From the NCBI GenBank assembly GCA_038496675.1, contig CM076658.1, forward strand, positions 9,512,848-9,576,847: a stretch of DNA of 64,000 nt, read 5' to 3'. Under the pieces are notes generated by a model. That model searched no databases. It was given only the letters and a program-made list of their open reading frames with translations, and was not told the DNA's origin. Origin of the DNA: Rachycentron canadum (taxonomy: Eukaryota; Chordata; Actinopteri; Carangiformes; Rachycentridae). Made by a program: the position numbers and the translations under genes. Below are positions 26,639 through 40,463 of the stretch, piece after piece (the stretch's first letter is position 1; every line of letters begins with the position of its first letter).

Positions 26639-27541
26639 ACCCCAACACCACAGTCCACTCGCATGCAAGCAATACCACGTATGCTGACGTCCTCAACTTG
26701 GCTTGACTTCCTGTTTTGAAAGGATGGTGCTATCTCCCTGCATGTGAGAGAAGAGAGGAACAGAGACGTGGTTTGCAGAACAGCCTGAGATTGAACTTTA
26801 CAAACCAGAACACAAAGACCAAGCAGCCTTTTGCTCCATGCAGAAACACTAACATGATCACAACATGCCAAAGAATGACACCCAGTTTACCACTGCACTG
26901 AGTACATGCCCCCTAATCTGGCAAACTGGTGTTCATTTTGAAAGGGTTGTTTGTGTAAGTCAGGTGCTATTGAATCTTACTTATCTGCCTTATTCCATTT
27001 TTTAAAAAATTCCCTTCCCTACAAGTGCCACAGCATTCAAAAATATAGCAACATTAATATTATAGATTTTCACACTTTTTAACTTGTACTAATGTAAAGG
27101 ATGGGACTTACCACTCGTTACAGAAGCTTGTCATTTGTTAAATCACAATATGTTGCCACCACAGACATATAACAATCACTCTGTTGTAAATATAATGCAT
27201 TCCTTTCTAACATAGTTCAACATACTCTCCTCAGGTTATTATTGAGTTACTTTGTGTTATTAGCTCCATTTTTATTTATAAGATTTATGAGAATATGTTG
27301 GACGTGAGATATTTGGGACTTCATTGAACCAAAAACCTTGTTTCAGCATCTGACAACCAGCTCCTTATTAACATACCAAACAGCACTGAAATAACATTGG
27401 CAGGTGTGTGTGTGTGTGTGTTTGTGTTTGTGTATGTAAGTGTACAGACATGAGTGAATCTGAGCTGCTTGGAAGTGGTGTGTGTGTTGTGATGTTTGCA
27501 TAGGCTATGTTTTGTTGCGCAACCCTGTTGACACTATACGA

Positions 27542-27547
27542 AATAAA
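27542..27547 (+). other. col4a1: Alternative poly(A) signal AATAAA, col4a1
   Basis: AATAAA 0.9 kb after the stop. The downstream sequence is A-rich rather than GU-rich, so it is probably weak or unused. Confidence 0.35.
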
Positions 27548-28249
27548 TGCACAAAAAGGAACAGACAACAAAAAACAAAGAAAATTGACTTTACTTTTAT
27601 TCTGTCAGAAGATTGCTTATAACAGCTGTCACAAGTGAACCAAATCTTTTTGCTCTTTGATCCCAAAGAAATGCACATGTATATATACTTACACATAACA
27701 TGTACTTGCTATTCTGCTCATGTAATAGACTGTTCCTGTTTTTGAATTACTTCTGCTATACCTGTTGATTTTGTGCAAGAAATATGGGTCATCATGTCAA
27801 GGCTGCACATGTCACAAGTCAAACTCATAAAGATGAGGAGGATCGTATTTATAAGTGTCTCTGCAGGTTGAGATGTTTTAAAAGGTCTTAACATTGGTTT
27901 GTGTTTCGTGTACGGCTTTTTGAGATACTTCAGTTATGGGTTATGCTAGAAAGGCCTTTTGGACCCAAATTAGTTTCTGTGCCCATTTCTGACCAAATGA
28001 AAGATGCATAGTTTTCTACTGTTAAAGATATAGCAGTTACTCCACACTGACCACAATCTGTTTCTGTTCTGTGTGTTGTGCTTGGTTGTGATAAAAATGC
28101 TTCATGAAGTACATACAGTATTAGCAGCTTTTTCCATCCTAAAACAAACTTGATTACAGTGGGATTGATGTTAACTGAATAACAAGCAGAACTGAACATA
28201 CTTCACTGTCATTTTATATTTTCCAGATCCCATACTGTGTAATTTCTGC

Positions 28250-28255
28250 AATAAA
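28250..28255 (+). other. col4a1: Likely main poly(A) signal of col4a1
   Basis: AATAAA within TGCAATAAAGTG, with a T-rich and GT-containing downstream element (CTGTTCTGTCAATTTTTGTAG at 28281-28301). It lies 1.6 kb after the stop codon and just ahead of a CTCF-like motif. Confidence 0.6.
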
Positions 28256-28332
28256 GTGATTTGTAGAATAATCTTATTAACTGTTCTGTCAATTTTTGTA
28301 GTGAAAGCATCTGATACAGTACTTTACAAATG

Positions 28333-28346
28333 CCACAAGAGGGCAG
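28333..28346 (+). promoter_or_regulatory. CTCF-like motif at the col4a1 3' boundary
   Basis: CCACAAGAGGGCAG fits the CTCF consensus CCASYAGRKGGCRS at 13 of 14 positions; only the fifth base differs. It lies about 80 bp past the probable poly(A) signal, a position suited to a boundary element. Assigned from the motif alone. Confidence 0.4.
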
Positions 28347-30381
28347 CACCAGCACAACCTGTAAGTAAGATGATGGGTCATGATATCATGGTTTTCCATT
28401 TGGCTGATTCACAAAGTGTTTTTAGTTTTTACTATCACTGGCTATTATTCCATCAAAAGGAAGCAAGAGTTGACCTCAAATCTATCTTGAACCTAAGCCT
28501 CTGCACCAACACTTCCACAGCGCAACGCAGCCACTACCTCAGCACTTCTGCTGGGACTGAGGCCAACAAACCCGTTCACCCCATGAAAACACAAACAGAT
28601 CGATATTCTCCGTAGAGAACCAGATAACCCCTCCTTTCATCTCCACTCTTGTCTTTCATCTATTACCAGAAACCTATCCCTTGTTTCCGCTCTTCTTGCT
28701 GGACAGAGGAACATAGGCCTTGACCCCTGGCTTTCTTCATAAACATGTCTAACAAGGCCATGACCTTTGACTGGCAAAGTGCAAGGTTACTCAGGTGGGA
28801 GTCACACTGGATGGTGTACCACGCTAAAAGGCCAAGTGGTCAAATGACAGGTACAACTGAGAGCAATGGCCCAGTGACCGTGATCAAGGCTGAGATGTCT
28901 AGAGTTAGGACAAAGGCTGTAAACGGGCTCCTCTGCTTTTACAAAGGTGTGACACAAAGGCAACTGACACATTTGCTTTAAAATCCAAATCAGTATTTGT
29001 TTTGTAGAACAGATTTGTTTCAAGTCAAGTCAAGCTCATTTTACACAATTGATAGTAATTACTGATGCAGGTCTTGGCTTGAGTTGTAATTGTTACTGCT
29101 TACAAACACTCAATTTGATAGTAGGTTAGTTAGTTAGTTCTTGTCACAAATTATTTTGATAATTGAATTGTAGGCGATAATTCCATGCAGCACATTTCTA
29201 ATTCTTTGGAGTTAAATGCTTCAGTCAAACTGACCAGAGCACGCAATCATTTCATAGAATGTGCCATTGAGTTGCATTTATTGTCAATGAAATCAATTTG
29301 AAAGTTATTTTAAAATACTGGAAAACTTTTTTGGCAAGTATTGCATTCATCTCAGCATAAAAAAATTAGTAGGTTCATACCATGACAACTAAAAGAAATC
29401 CCATCAAACTGGATGATGTAACATTTGCAACACAATTCCCATATAAATAATTATATCATGGGGGTTGTTGTTGTGTGGACTGTGTGATCTACACAAACTG
29501 AGCATCACAGCAAAGTTGGCATAATATAACTGACGTCATATCATCATCATATCATAGAGTTAGCAGAATTATCTGGTAAAGTTTCTCACAGTTATTGTTA
29601 CACTTAACATTATCTTGGTTTAGGTGTTGTTATCTCATGAGAATTACACCATGAAACGGGCTGGTCAGACAATTGTTTTTAAACTTGAAAAATGTGAAAC
29701 GCAAGTTTGCATGTGTATATGGTTTTCACATACTGGAATTCACATGCAAATGACCACATCAATGCCATGTGGCAGGGTCAGCGCTCAGCCTTGCTCAGGG
29801 GCTTTAGAGTTCAAACCTTTAACCTCTTTAAGTGGTTTAATCCTATTGGTTTGCGTACAAGTTGCGATCACCTTCAGAGAGTTGTGGTTTATGCTGGTAA
29901 AAGTTTAGTGGCATAATCGGTCCATGTTAGTTGCTTCTGGAGAGAGCAAAGTAAGTGAATAACAGCATATTGATCACATACAGAACTTAATTTGTCATAA
30001 CTGTTTTTTGCTCTTAGGAGGTTGAAATTGGTCGGTACCTAAAGTGAATCTCTGAACCTGCCTATATTGCCATAACATAATATGTCAAGTTTTCCAGAGT
30101 GTGTTATGATACAGTTTGTGAATGTGTCAGGAGGTTAGTATAACCCTGAGCTTTCTCCAGAGTGGATCAAGCACAAGGCCACCACCACCATCACCACCAC
30201 CACACCCCCTTGACCTGAGCCCTGCCAAATGCAGATTAGCTTGCAACACATGCACGCAACAAAAAAACGTAACAGAAACCATGCAGGGCAAATACCAACA
30301 AACATGGTCACACACAATGAAAGAAAGGGACTTTGCATACCCATGCTTTTTGCATCTGTCTGTGATAACACAAACACAAGA

Positions 30382-30384
<3 letters not shown>

Positions 30385-30412
<28 letters not shown>
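30385..30412. repeat. (AT)n microsatellite
   Basis: About 14 TA units after a GTGTATA start. Intergenic, with no neighbouring feature. Confidence 0.9.
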
Positions 30413-30416
<4 letters not shown>

Positions 30417-32295
30417 GAAATTATGTGACAGATCTCTTTTATCACACTGGATGATACTCTCAGTTCCCCATCTATCTTGTCAAAAAAGAGAGAATAGAGA
30501 AGTGGAAGGATTGTTTTCAGTTTCAGTTGTTGGTGTTAAAATATAGTTCAAGCTACACATTTCTATAACACTGCAAGCTACAGTGTGACAGGAAACTGAT
30601 AAGGTGTGTGACTGCTTCACTCTCATGTTTGTTTTGTGTGTGAAGCACATTCAGGCATTCAGTAAAAAATTAAGAATCATTAACATTTAAACCAAGTACA
30701 TCAGTCACCTGTGACAAAATCCCCTGGACAGCTGGAGTGCTGCTACTATGTGAGTCAGAGCCTATAACATGACCCTTACTCAATGTACTATTAAAATCAG
30801 AATGTGATTCCAAGTGCCAATGGTTTGCATAGAGTGCATGCAGTGCATTACACACGTAAATAACATGCCATGAGTGTACCAATATGTTTGACCTCTGATG
30901 ATGTACTGATCTCGCAGTGAATAGTTGCATGACACAGCATACACTTTCATTTCTGATTAGTGGAAAGTGGCAGCTATTGACTTTTTTTTTTTTTTTTAGT
31001 TAAAACAATAGAACTGTGAAATTTTGTAATTATAGGGACTGTCAAAGTGTTTACAGACTGACTGTATCATGTTTTGCTTCAGTTTCTCACACACAAAGAT
31101 GACATAAGTCCATCTGTAGAGCTTGGCTCTCATGTAAAGTTTGATCACGATCTCAGCATGATCGGAAATCTGATGTGCTCGGATGAAGCCAAACATGGCA
31201 CTTCCTCCTCCTCCTCTGCCTCCTCTTCGTCCACAGAAATTTTAACTCAATGCACAGTGTCCACTCAGAAATATGGAAATAGCATGGCAGTGTATGAATG
31301 AGAGGAGAACAGAACGCCTCCACAGCTGAGCGGAGGAGTAAAAAGGATGAGTGGACGTCACAGTAACAGAGAGTGCGTGGGCAAAAGAGGAAGAGTGGGA
31401 GTGAATTTGTGGGAGGCTTTCCAGTACAACTCTTAATTATTTTTATTCATCTCTTTTAAATCACTCTTATTCTTATAAAGAACTATTCACCCTTTGCTAC
31501 CATCTTTTTAAATTGCTAAATACAAAGGTAAATGCTACAGACAGAAACAGAGAGGAACAATTGCCCTGGATCTGTCTAAAGATAAAAGTCCACCTTCCAG
31601 CATCTCCACTACCAGAGCATTATGCCTTGTTTGTTTGATGTGCACAAAAGCAAAAGTGTAAAACTGACAATGATGAGGTTTTCATAGGGGTTTTAACAAG
31701 AACTCCCTTAAGTGCTGTCGTCGGTGTGACATTGGAAAATAGCAGATAGTTCAGAGGCTCCCAGTGTTTTCCCCCTTTGTTTTAGATGTTACATGAAGCA
31801 AAGATAGCCACCTGCCAGCTATAGCTTAATGTTTAATAGACAGATATTAAAGTAGTACCTCTACCTCATCTACCTCTCGGCAAGAGCGTCAATCAGCATA
31901 TTTCTCAAAGGTCAAAATGTCAAACAATTGTATTGTCCCAGGTATCTCAGACTTTAAGCAGTAGCAAAAGGAATTGTAGCATTTATGACAACTATCATTT
32001 TGGTGAAATGACAGGCAGTTTGGCCCTTCTGGACCGTCAGTATGATCAGATGGTTGGCATTCATGGATTGCCCATGTCTAGTACTGGGAACAGAGAGTGA
32101 AGATGGGACATGGTGTGTGTGGAAGTTTGACAAAAAGGGAACCATAGAAACCGTCCATAGAAACTGAGGCAAAATTGCCAGATGGAGGAGAGCAAGGTAA
32201 AAAGGTCACGAAATGGAGAGATCACAACCCATCCCCCTTCAACCACGCTTTAGCATCTTGCCCGATGAAATGCATATGTAGAAATCAAATATTAA

Positions 32296-32329
32296 CACAT
32301 ATTCATCAATCAAAGTTGATGAATATGTG
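32296..32329. repeat. Perfect 14-bp hairpin
   Basis: CACATATTCATCAA (32296-32309), a six-base loop TCAAAG, then the exact complement TTGATGAATATGTG (32316-32329). Short and A/T-rich. No transcript context is visible. Confidence 0.8.
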
Positions 32330-35300
32330 AAGAAAAGATGTGTGGGTGGCTGATATTGTATGAATTCCATTTATCTGCTCAGACCATATGTTCTTTGACA
32401 AGACTCCCTTGCACAGATGTCTGCATGTATGCATCCTTCTTTGGTTATAAATTCAGTTCACATTTTCACTGTTAAACAAGGAGAAAACAGGTACACTCTG
32501 TACGGTCCAGTTTTCACACCAATAAAGAACAATGATTAGGTTAGGCTCTGTTCTTTCAGAGTATGAGAAGAGGACTGTGGGTGTTGTGTGAACATTAGCA
32601 GCTAAGGGTGTGAAAACTCATAGTTAAAATTACATTTTTAGCAGAACACAACTTTTCCTTCTTGAAATTTGGTTGATTAAAAACAATAAAGAATAGACAC
32701 GATTGGTTGAAAATGAACTGTATTGTAGTGTAAGCACAGCAACATAAGACAGAAATATCTCATCCATGACTGACCAGCATTTCACTCATGATGAACCAAA
32801 CTGATAGTAACACTTTCCTCAGCTTTTATGGTCTTGTCACATCATAATGTAAATTACCATCTAATGATTATTAAACTATGTGTTGAGAAGTAATGCACAA
32901 TTGATTATGCGTGACACTGCCATCTGTCTTAATGTCACTTCCTCTTGTAAGAGGTTGGGGGAGAGCGCTTGGCTCAGCGCACAATATGCATTGGCTGTGT
33001 TTTAAACAACTACATTTGAACTTACATTCCAATTTACTCAGTGGACAAATCCACAACAGCATATCATACTTCGTAAATAACCTTTTACCATGTTTCATGC
33101 TAAATTACCTCAGTTAATATAACAGGCTGGATGCAGGGATCTCTCACCATCTTCATTTACATGCTGAGGGAAGTCATCACTTAGCTCAAGGACCATTAAC
33201 AAATGTGCTTCCACTAAAAGAAGACCAATTACAACAGATGAAAGGGCCATTCATGCTGAGGCTAACCAGCTACATCTCTTAACACTGAGAATCTTCAACA
33301 ATTGAGCGGATGGTGAGGTTGTCAATTTAAAAAAAAAGGAGACCAAAATTGTGGGTCTAACAAGACTAATAGGTCATGTTTATACACTGCATCAGAGGCT
33401 GCACTGAACTTCACAGAACATAATCTGTTGTGCCCTCCGTGTGCCGATGTTTTTCAGACAACATTGTCCATGACGCTGTTTACTTTTTTCAGAGAGCTGT
33501 ATTATTGTTGATTTTCTCAGCAGGTGCTGAATTATTGAACAAGGCTGTCATCACACCAGCAGACCAAGAATTTACAGTACTATTAGGGTTGTTGTGGTGT
33601 TAATGGGCCCTTCCACTAGCCTCTGTGAAGGCCAGAGTAACACCTGCATCAACAAAAACACATGCTGTTGTCACACAGTTGTTGTAGGGGAGGGGGTTGG
33701 TCGCTCATGGGAGTTAGTCGGTCTGAGCATGTCAGAAAATGTGCTTACACCATGGCGACACATGCTGGCTCAACAGTATTATGGAACGTAGCTGCCCTTC
33801 AATGTCTCAGGAGACTTCAGATTAAACACACAATCACATACAGGAGCCCTGTGGCAACAACATGTGTGAAGGATGTAAGAGACCTCTAAAGACTTTGCCT
33901 TTCTTGGTAACCTTCTGCGTATGTGTGTGTGTTTCTGACCTTTTATATTTGTGTGGCATGAGTCTTTTCCATCATCATGGGCAATAAGGAGAAAGCTATA
34001 AAGAGGCTGGTAACTCTGATCCCCTCCAGAGAGATAAGGGACGCCTTTGACCTTTCACTGTGCTCTTGAAACTTCCATGTTTACAGTCTCCACCACTGAC
34101 TCCTCTGCTCCTCTATCAGCTGACAAACTGTTACATAAAGCAACATAGTGGCAACAACATGGCCAGTATATGATAACTCTCTGACCCAGACAGACCATTT
34201 CGCTCTCACACATGCACACACACCCTAAAAGAAGATTTAGAAAATACTCCTGATGTCTACATGCAAGATATGAAGCTAAAAGATTGAGGCTAGAGATACT
34301 GGTTAGCTTTGCTAAAAGTAAGCATCCTCACCAATGGACTGATGACACATGCAAATAAGTAGCAGCATTAGTCATAGCCATCAGACATATTAATATAAGT
34401 TAATGAGTTATGAGAAGATTTGATCATTCTCAAACAAACCAGTTTGGATACTTAGAAAAACAGCAAAAACGATGTGACTTGAAATGTAAAACTATCTCAA
34501 GAAACAAGTTTGGGCTGGATTGGTTAGGTGTAAACTTGCAAAACCAAAAACACAAGACATAATTCAGCAGCTGCAGTTTTAGATGTTCATTTTGTGTCTG
34601 TGTGTATATGTTTGCAGATTATCTTGTCTGCTCCTGCTGGCATGTGTTCATTTCTGCCCATTTGTCTTCTTGTGTCTCTGTTCATCTCCACTCTGATCTG
34701 CAGCGCTTATTATGGACATATGAAGAGGTCAGTTTTGTCATACTCTTTTAATCTTGAATCATCTTTTAATTTTCTCAATTATAGATGGAGGTGTGGATGA
34801 GATGTCTGATGCTCTAAATCTTAATTGAGATGATATAATTTTATGAAGCAAGACTCCGTTTTGTTGTTGCTAATGCATGTGAGGCCTAATGATTAGCTGT
34901 GAGCCTTTCCAGAGTGAAACTTGCCAAATGATCTGAATTGGTGCTGACAGACCCATGCTGTGTCTAGTCTGCTTTTATTAAAGGTTGACAGCGTGTAACT
35001 AAAGAAAAGGCATGGCTGCTGATGAAGACAAGTGAAACCGTGGAAGGCAGTGCTAAATCCTTCTATTTCAGTACCGTCACACATGAAAGCTCAGATTGTC
35101 AACCACCTAATTTCTTGCATATCAAAGCTCCTCCCACACACTATAACTGTCAAGGCCCATCTCATGAGGCCACAACCTGCAAGACCGCTATTTCTCAGAT
35201 CCCAAATGCCTCCAAATGCAAATGTATATCTAATGACTCTCTTCTCTATATCCTTTTAAGATGTAATATATGCTGTACACAAGGGCAGTCATGCAGCCAT

Positions 35301-36100
35301 GCCTCCCCCCCTATACCGTGCATCTGCAGGTTCTTTCACACAGAGATATTTCCATTTCTACTGGTGTTGGTCTTTTGATAATTCTTGGTCGGAATTTAAT
35401 GTCCTATAAGGTATGTATAGGTCTACCTATCACATCCATGCACTGTATGTGGAAATATATATTTCATCACCCACACACACATGCATTCATGCACAGCAAC
35501 ACGCTGTTTGTACCTATAGGTATTCATTAACATGCCATCTTGTTGATAACCCATCAAAGACTGGAACAAATGACATGTCAGTATGTGAATGTATGTAAAT
35601 GAAGAGCTCTACTGCAGTGTCAGTCACACTGACGACATTTTCAGTATTTGCAGTGGCCACATGAAGGAAAACCTCAGTGCCATGGCCCAAAGGTTCCCTG
35701 CCCCCTTAAATCAAACTGCCTCAAACCCTCAGTCAGGATTTCATTGTTCAGCGCATTCCTTGCTTAATTCTCTTTAATAAATCTATATCTGATATCTGAA
35801 ACTGTACTTAATGTATGCACAATTAGGCCCTGTCTCAATCAGTTGTAGTCATTGAAATTAAACCAAGGATTCATTATTGAGTAAATGATCAAGACTTTGA
35901 TGCTTCTCCGTGGACTGTTCCTACTCACCACACTGCAAAATATACGTGTTTAAAAAGGAAAGAAATAAAATAAAATCATGCCATACCTGTTGCCAAGTCA
36001 TTTTGTATTTAAGTATAACTTAAATGTATGCTACTTTAGAATATTGAAGCATCTTCAAAGAATAAAGCTGTACATATTCTCCATATTTGTCATTTTCAGC

Positions 36101-36122
36101 NCTGACCTGGACCCCCCCCCCC
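36101..36122. other. Ambiguous base and C homopolymer
   Basis: A single N at 36101 followed by an 11-base C run at 36112-36122. Probably a base-calling or assembly uncertainty. Confidence 0.95.
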
Positions 36123-39100
36123 ATTCTACACGTCAAATCTGTTTGTCCACAAGCATTAAATCTCCTCTTTCAACACATTTTGCTACAATAATCTAAATCT
36201 TGCCTCATCTCTTTGTTTTGTCTTTGTAACAAATACTGCAATTTCATGGTGACGCCAAGAGAACATGAAGTGTAGAGTAAAAACATGAAGGATAAATAAA
36301 TTCTTTCCTGCTCTGTGTTTTTCTGAGTCTGTCACGTTCACTTGTTCCCTCTCTGTCTCACCCTGCTTCTTGTTTTCTCTGTAGTGGTCTTGATGTTGTA
36401 ATCCACACCTGGACAGGCACCAGGCATGTCTGCAGACACCTGCGTCAGACTGACTGAGAAAAACAAGACTGAACAACAAAGAACAAATCCCACCCCTTCG
36501 ACTCCCACTCAGTGTTTCCCTCACTGTTTCTCTACCCCCCATTTCTTTTACTCTCTGTGGGTCTGAATGGGTCATGTGACTTCCTTCCTGTTGTTTTGAC
36601 CCTGGGGTCACTCAGCCTCAGGGTCAGCTTATTAAACACAATCTGAAAATCTCAGTCTCTTTTGCCCTCTTGCTCTCTCTTAACCACACACAAACACACA
36701 CACATAGGCACGCACACTGGTGGGCCCCAGTTGAATCTGATTGAACTTTAGAGGAACTCAATGGCCAAGTTCTCCTTCTCTTTATGGTGCTCCCTGGCTG
36801 ACCTTGCTGTCTGTGGAGGACGGCAGACAGCAGGGGGGTTGGGTGCTTGCCTCTTGTTATGGCTGACTCCAAAAAAAATGCACACCCTGTTTCAGGTCCA
36901 AACACTGACTGTTGTGTAAAGACTACTATTAACATCAGTCAGCCACACTATCACTGACAGCAGTGTATCATGATTGTTAGGTGTGTTACTCTGAATTCCA
37001 CACAGCTCTTCATCACAACATCAGCTGGCAACCATTATTTTTAGCTTTCAAATGAGTAAAGGTTTTGATGTTAGTATGTACAATACAATCTAAGGTCATC
37101 AGAAGGAAAAGTGCCCTCCCCCCTCCAAAAAAAATCCCTCTGGATTTTAACATGAAATCTCCTGAATTATCAAGAGGTTCTGCTATCTCACATTTTCCCA
37201 CAGCAGCAGGCTTCTGCTCCTATCTCAACACCATTCATACACTTTGTCAATTCAGAACGAGCGTCAGAGGGCCCACAGTGGATCCAGTGTGTTGTCATGG
37301 TTACAGATAAGGCTGCGTGTTATCGCTCTCTTCAGCTATGAAAAGCACATGACCATGAACTGTAGTACAATTGGTTTATGCGTGTATTTGCGTGTATTTG
37401 CGCATGTGCTTTTGATTATGGGGACTCGACTATGTGAATACACATAGATGAGAAATGTGTCTTTGGCTGCATGAGCAGAATCCTTGAAGAAGAAGAAGAA
37501 AAAAATCATTCAGTCAGAATCACACTTCCTTAACTTCATCATAGCCAGTTTTGTAAAATAATCTGTCATGTGTGCATGAAAAACATGTCTTCTCTTATCA
37601 AAAATGTTCCTGTCAGGAAAGGTCTGGTATTTGCACTGAGGGTGGAACACTCTGTCTTGGTCTATGTTTAATCTTTCTGTGTATGTGTGTGCACAGCAAA
37701 TGCCTCGCTCCATGTACCTCAGCTGACTGAGAGGAAGGGCTGCTCTCTGTGCTGCTTTGACAGCTCTGGAGAACGCAGGGTGCTAAGCAGTCCAAATTAA
37801 ACCCGCTTTGGCTGCATAACGTTCTGTTCCCAACCTGGGAATGATGAGCCCCCTGGCACAGTGTCAAACATAAGTTTGAGTGCTTCTCAACACCTTATCC
37901 AAGAAGAGCAAGGTGACCTACTAGTGTCATGTCGGCCATTTGTGCAACAAGAAAAGTACTACTTTCTCTCTATGAATGGTAAGGGTCTGTGTTATCACTC
38001 ATGTGGATGATCATGATGCAGATGTTAAAGATTAAAGAAAGATATACAAAGAGATATTGTAGAGGAGGACTTCTCAAACATGAGTATAATAATACTGCTG
38101 ACTTCATGAAACATAAAGACAATATTTGGGTTTGTTGTTATATAAATGTTCTCTGGCAGGACCCAAGAGACAGCTGAGTTACAGTCCACTGCAACATGAC
38201 AACCTAATGATAAATTATTTTCCAATATGAGATATTGGACTATGATCTTTCTGTCACCATGATGAGACATAGGAAAACTACATATTGCGGTTTTTATTTT
38301 TGCGAACATGTCAGAAACAGGAACAGCATAGTGAGTCAAATTTAACGGCCACAGCCTCTACACTTCTCTTTTGTGGTTGTTGTAAACATTAGCCAATAAC
38401 ACAACTGTGCCATTTTTACCAGTCTTGGCAACCATGGCAAAATACAGAAACAGTTTAGTCATCATAGGCCTTGATTGAGCCCTTGAACACATAGTTTGAT
38501 TCTCAGAAATCCCCTTTGATATGCTGCTCTGATATTTTGTCAAACATCTGCTTTGTAACATAAAGAAATAAAGAAAGACTTGTGCTAACGAAAATTGCAA
38601 GTGAGCATACGCACAACTGCCGACTGCAATGTAAAGAATGACTTTACTGTGTCTATCTGAGCTATTTCATATGAGGAAGTGTGACTATTTCAAATAAAGA
38701 GGAGACAAAGCACTCAAAGGTCATAAAATCATTGCACAATTACTGTAGATCTAAAATATGTTTTCACGTTTTATTTCTCTCCCAACCCCCCATCTCATCT
38801 TGTACCTCGACCAAATGAAGCGCTGAAAAATGTAATGTATTTAAAACTCAAGCACATAGCTGCTCAGCATCAGCTGATCTCTCCATCTCTGCATTGGATT
38901 TTATTATAATTGTTATATGTATAATATGGCAAATCCAGCACAAAGTTTTTAATCCTGAGGCCTTTTTCTTCATATCAGTACGCTGAAGAGCAGGCATCAC
39001 AGTGTGACAGAAATCAGATGACAGAGGATTGTGTACAGCTTGTGCGTATGTATGAGCGCATCTTTGTGTGAGTGTCAAGAAAAGACAAAAAAAGTCTTGT

Positions 39101-40449
39101 GCTACGCCTGATGTATACTAATTCACAGATCTAGTAGTGATGCACTGGTTAGGATTAGACCACTCTGATACAGAGTGAATGGATGGAGGACTGGTTGACC
39201 ATATCAAAAAAAAAAAAAAACTTGCACATTTAATTGCATGCCTGTGATTCTGTATGCAAATATTGTACAGATACTGCTAATATGTTGAGGGAGTCATTAA
39301 CTGCAATGTGTAAATGTGGATGTCTATTTTTGTCAGTGTGTTTATTAACACATAAAAGACAAAGGTTGTTTTTTTTCTTTCTCATTTCTGCACTTTGTAT
39401 AAATTTAAAAGATAAATAAAAACTATTAATTTTGAAAGTGTCCTCACTTTACTTTTAGTGCCTAAAACTTTAGTTGTACATACATATTCAAGCAGTATAC
39501 AAACCCATGCACACATAAACAGTGTCACCCACTTGAATACTGATTTGTGTGTATGTGTGGGTGTGTGCACATGTGTCTTTGTGTGTTTGTCAAGTCTTAA
39601 TCCGTAATTTTTTTGACAATCAATAAATGCAGATAGCCTGCAGATGATTCAAAGTTAAATTATAATGACAAAAAAGCCATAAAGAGGAGCCAACCATGCT
39701 AATTAAATTACTTATACCTCTTTAAGTAGGGCAATTATAAGATTTAATTAGCTGGTGAATGGTTGATTGGATAGTTAACTAACACTTGATTAAAACTGCT
39801 ACTGCACTATGTGGTGCTGATTGTCTGTTAGGGGAGGCATGAGGGGATCTCAGATCATTTGAAATGAAACACATATGCATAAATGTGGGATTTAAAAAAA
39901 GGTCAGGGATTCTCTTCTCTATATTTCTCATTGTTCCTTCCCCAGATGTTAAGTCTATAAATGGTCTGAGGTTTTCTCTAATCTTTCATTTTACTGCTGA
40001 CAGCAGAGACAAATGAAGGAAGAAGGCTTGGCCACTGCACAAAGGCAGGGCCCACGGGACAAAGCAGAGAAACATTTTTACAGTTTCCCTCTTGGCCAGG
40101 CTGCAGTGCTCGCTGAGCATTTTTGCATGATCCTGAGATTTTACCGCATGAATGTGTCTGTTCTGAATTCATGGAATGCATGATGAATTTCAGCTTGCAG
40201 ATGTACATATCTGTGGAGTCGGTGGGTGTTTTCACAAACCCCTACTGAGTACGCAGGCAAACTGGAACGGTGTGAGGAATTTCCTTCTGTAACACTCCTC
40301 AAAGACCATGATTCAGAGTGCCATATGTTTGCTTGTGGGTTGTTAATGTAAATATGACATACAGTAAAGACAAGTCCTTGGAGAGACAACAGGGGGAGGG
40401 GGAGCAGCTTTGCAGCACAATGGTTACGCTTGCACTGACAGGGCCTCAC

Positions 40450-40463
40450 GTTGCCATGGAAAC
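40450..40463. promoter_or_regulatory. RFX-type X-box
   Basis: GTTGCCATGGAAAC is an exact form of the X-box consensus bound by RFX factors, which I recall as among the most enriched motifs in vertebrate conserved non-coding elements. It lies in the gene-free interval, within a stretch that also has homeodomain-type sites some 380 bp downstream. Confidence 0.5.

Larger units (their letters stand above)
26639..28275 (+). other. col4a1: Probable 3' UTR of col4a1
   Basis: About 1.6 kb of non-coding, fairly A/T-rich sequence directly after the stop codon. It contains (GT)n near 27403-27420 and two AATAAA signals. The second (28250) is followed by a T/GT-rich stretch and fits the UTR length of about 1.4 kb that I recall for human COL4A1. 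The end at about 28275 is inferred from the poly(A) signal, not from transcript data. Confidence 0.6.

Noticed and set aside
28256..28615. 119-codon plus-strand frame starting with a signal-peptide-like stretch (MICRIILLTVLSIFVV)
   Set aside because: It overlaps the col4a1 poly(A) region, has no recognisable family and no promoter signs. A chance hydrophobic start is more likely.
36183..36611. 142-codon minus-strand frame
   Set aside because: Composition follows CT-rich sequence, with no domain or splice context. Long chance frames of this size are expected in 64 kb.
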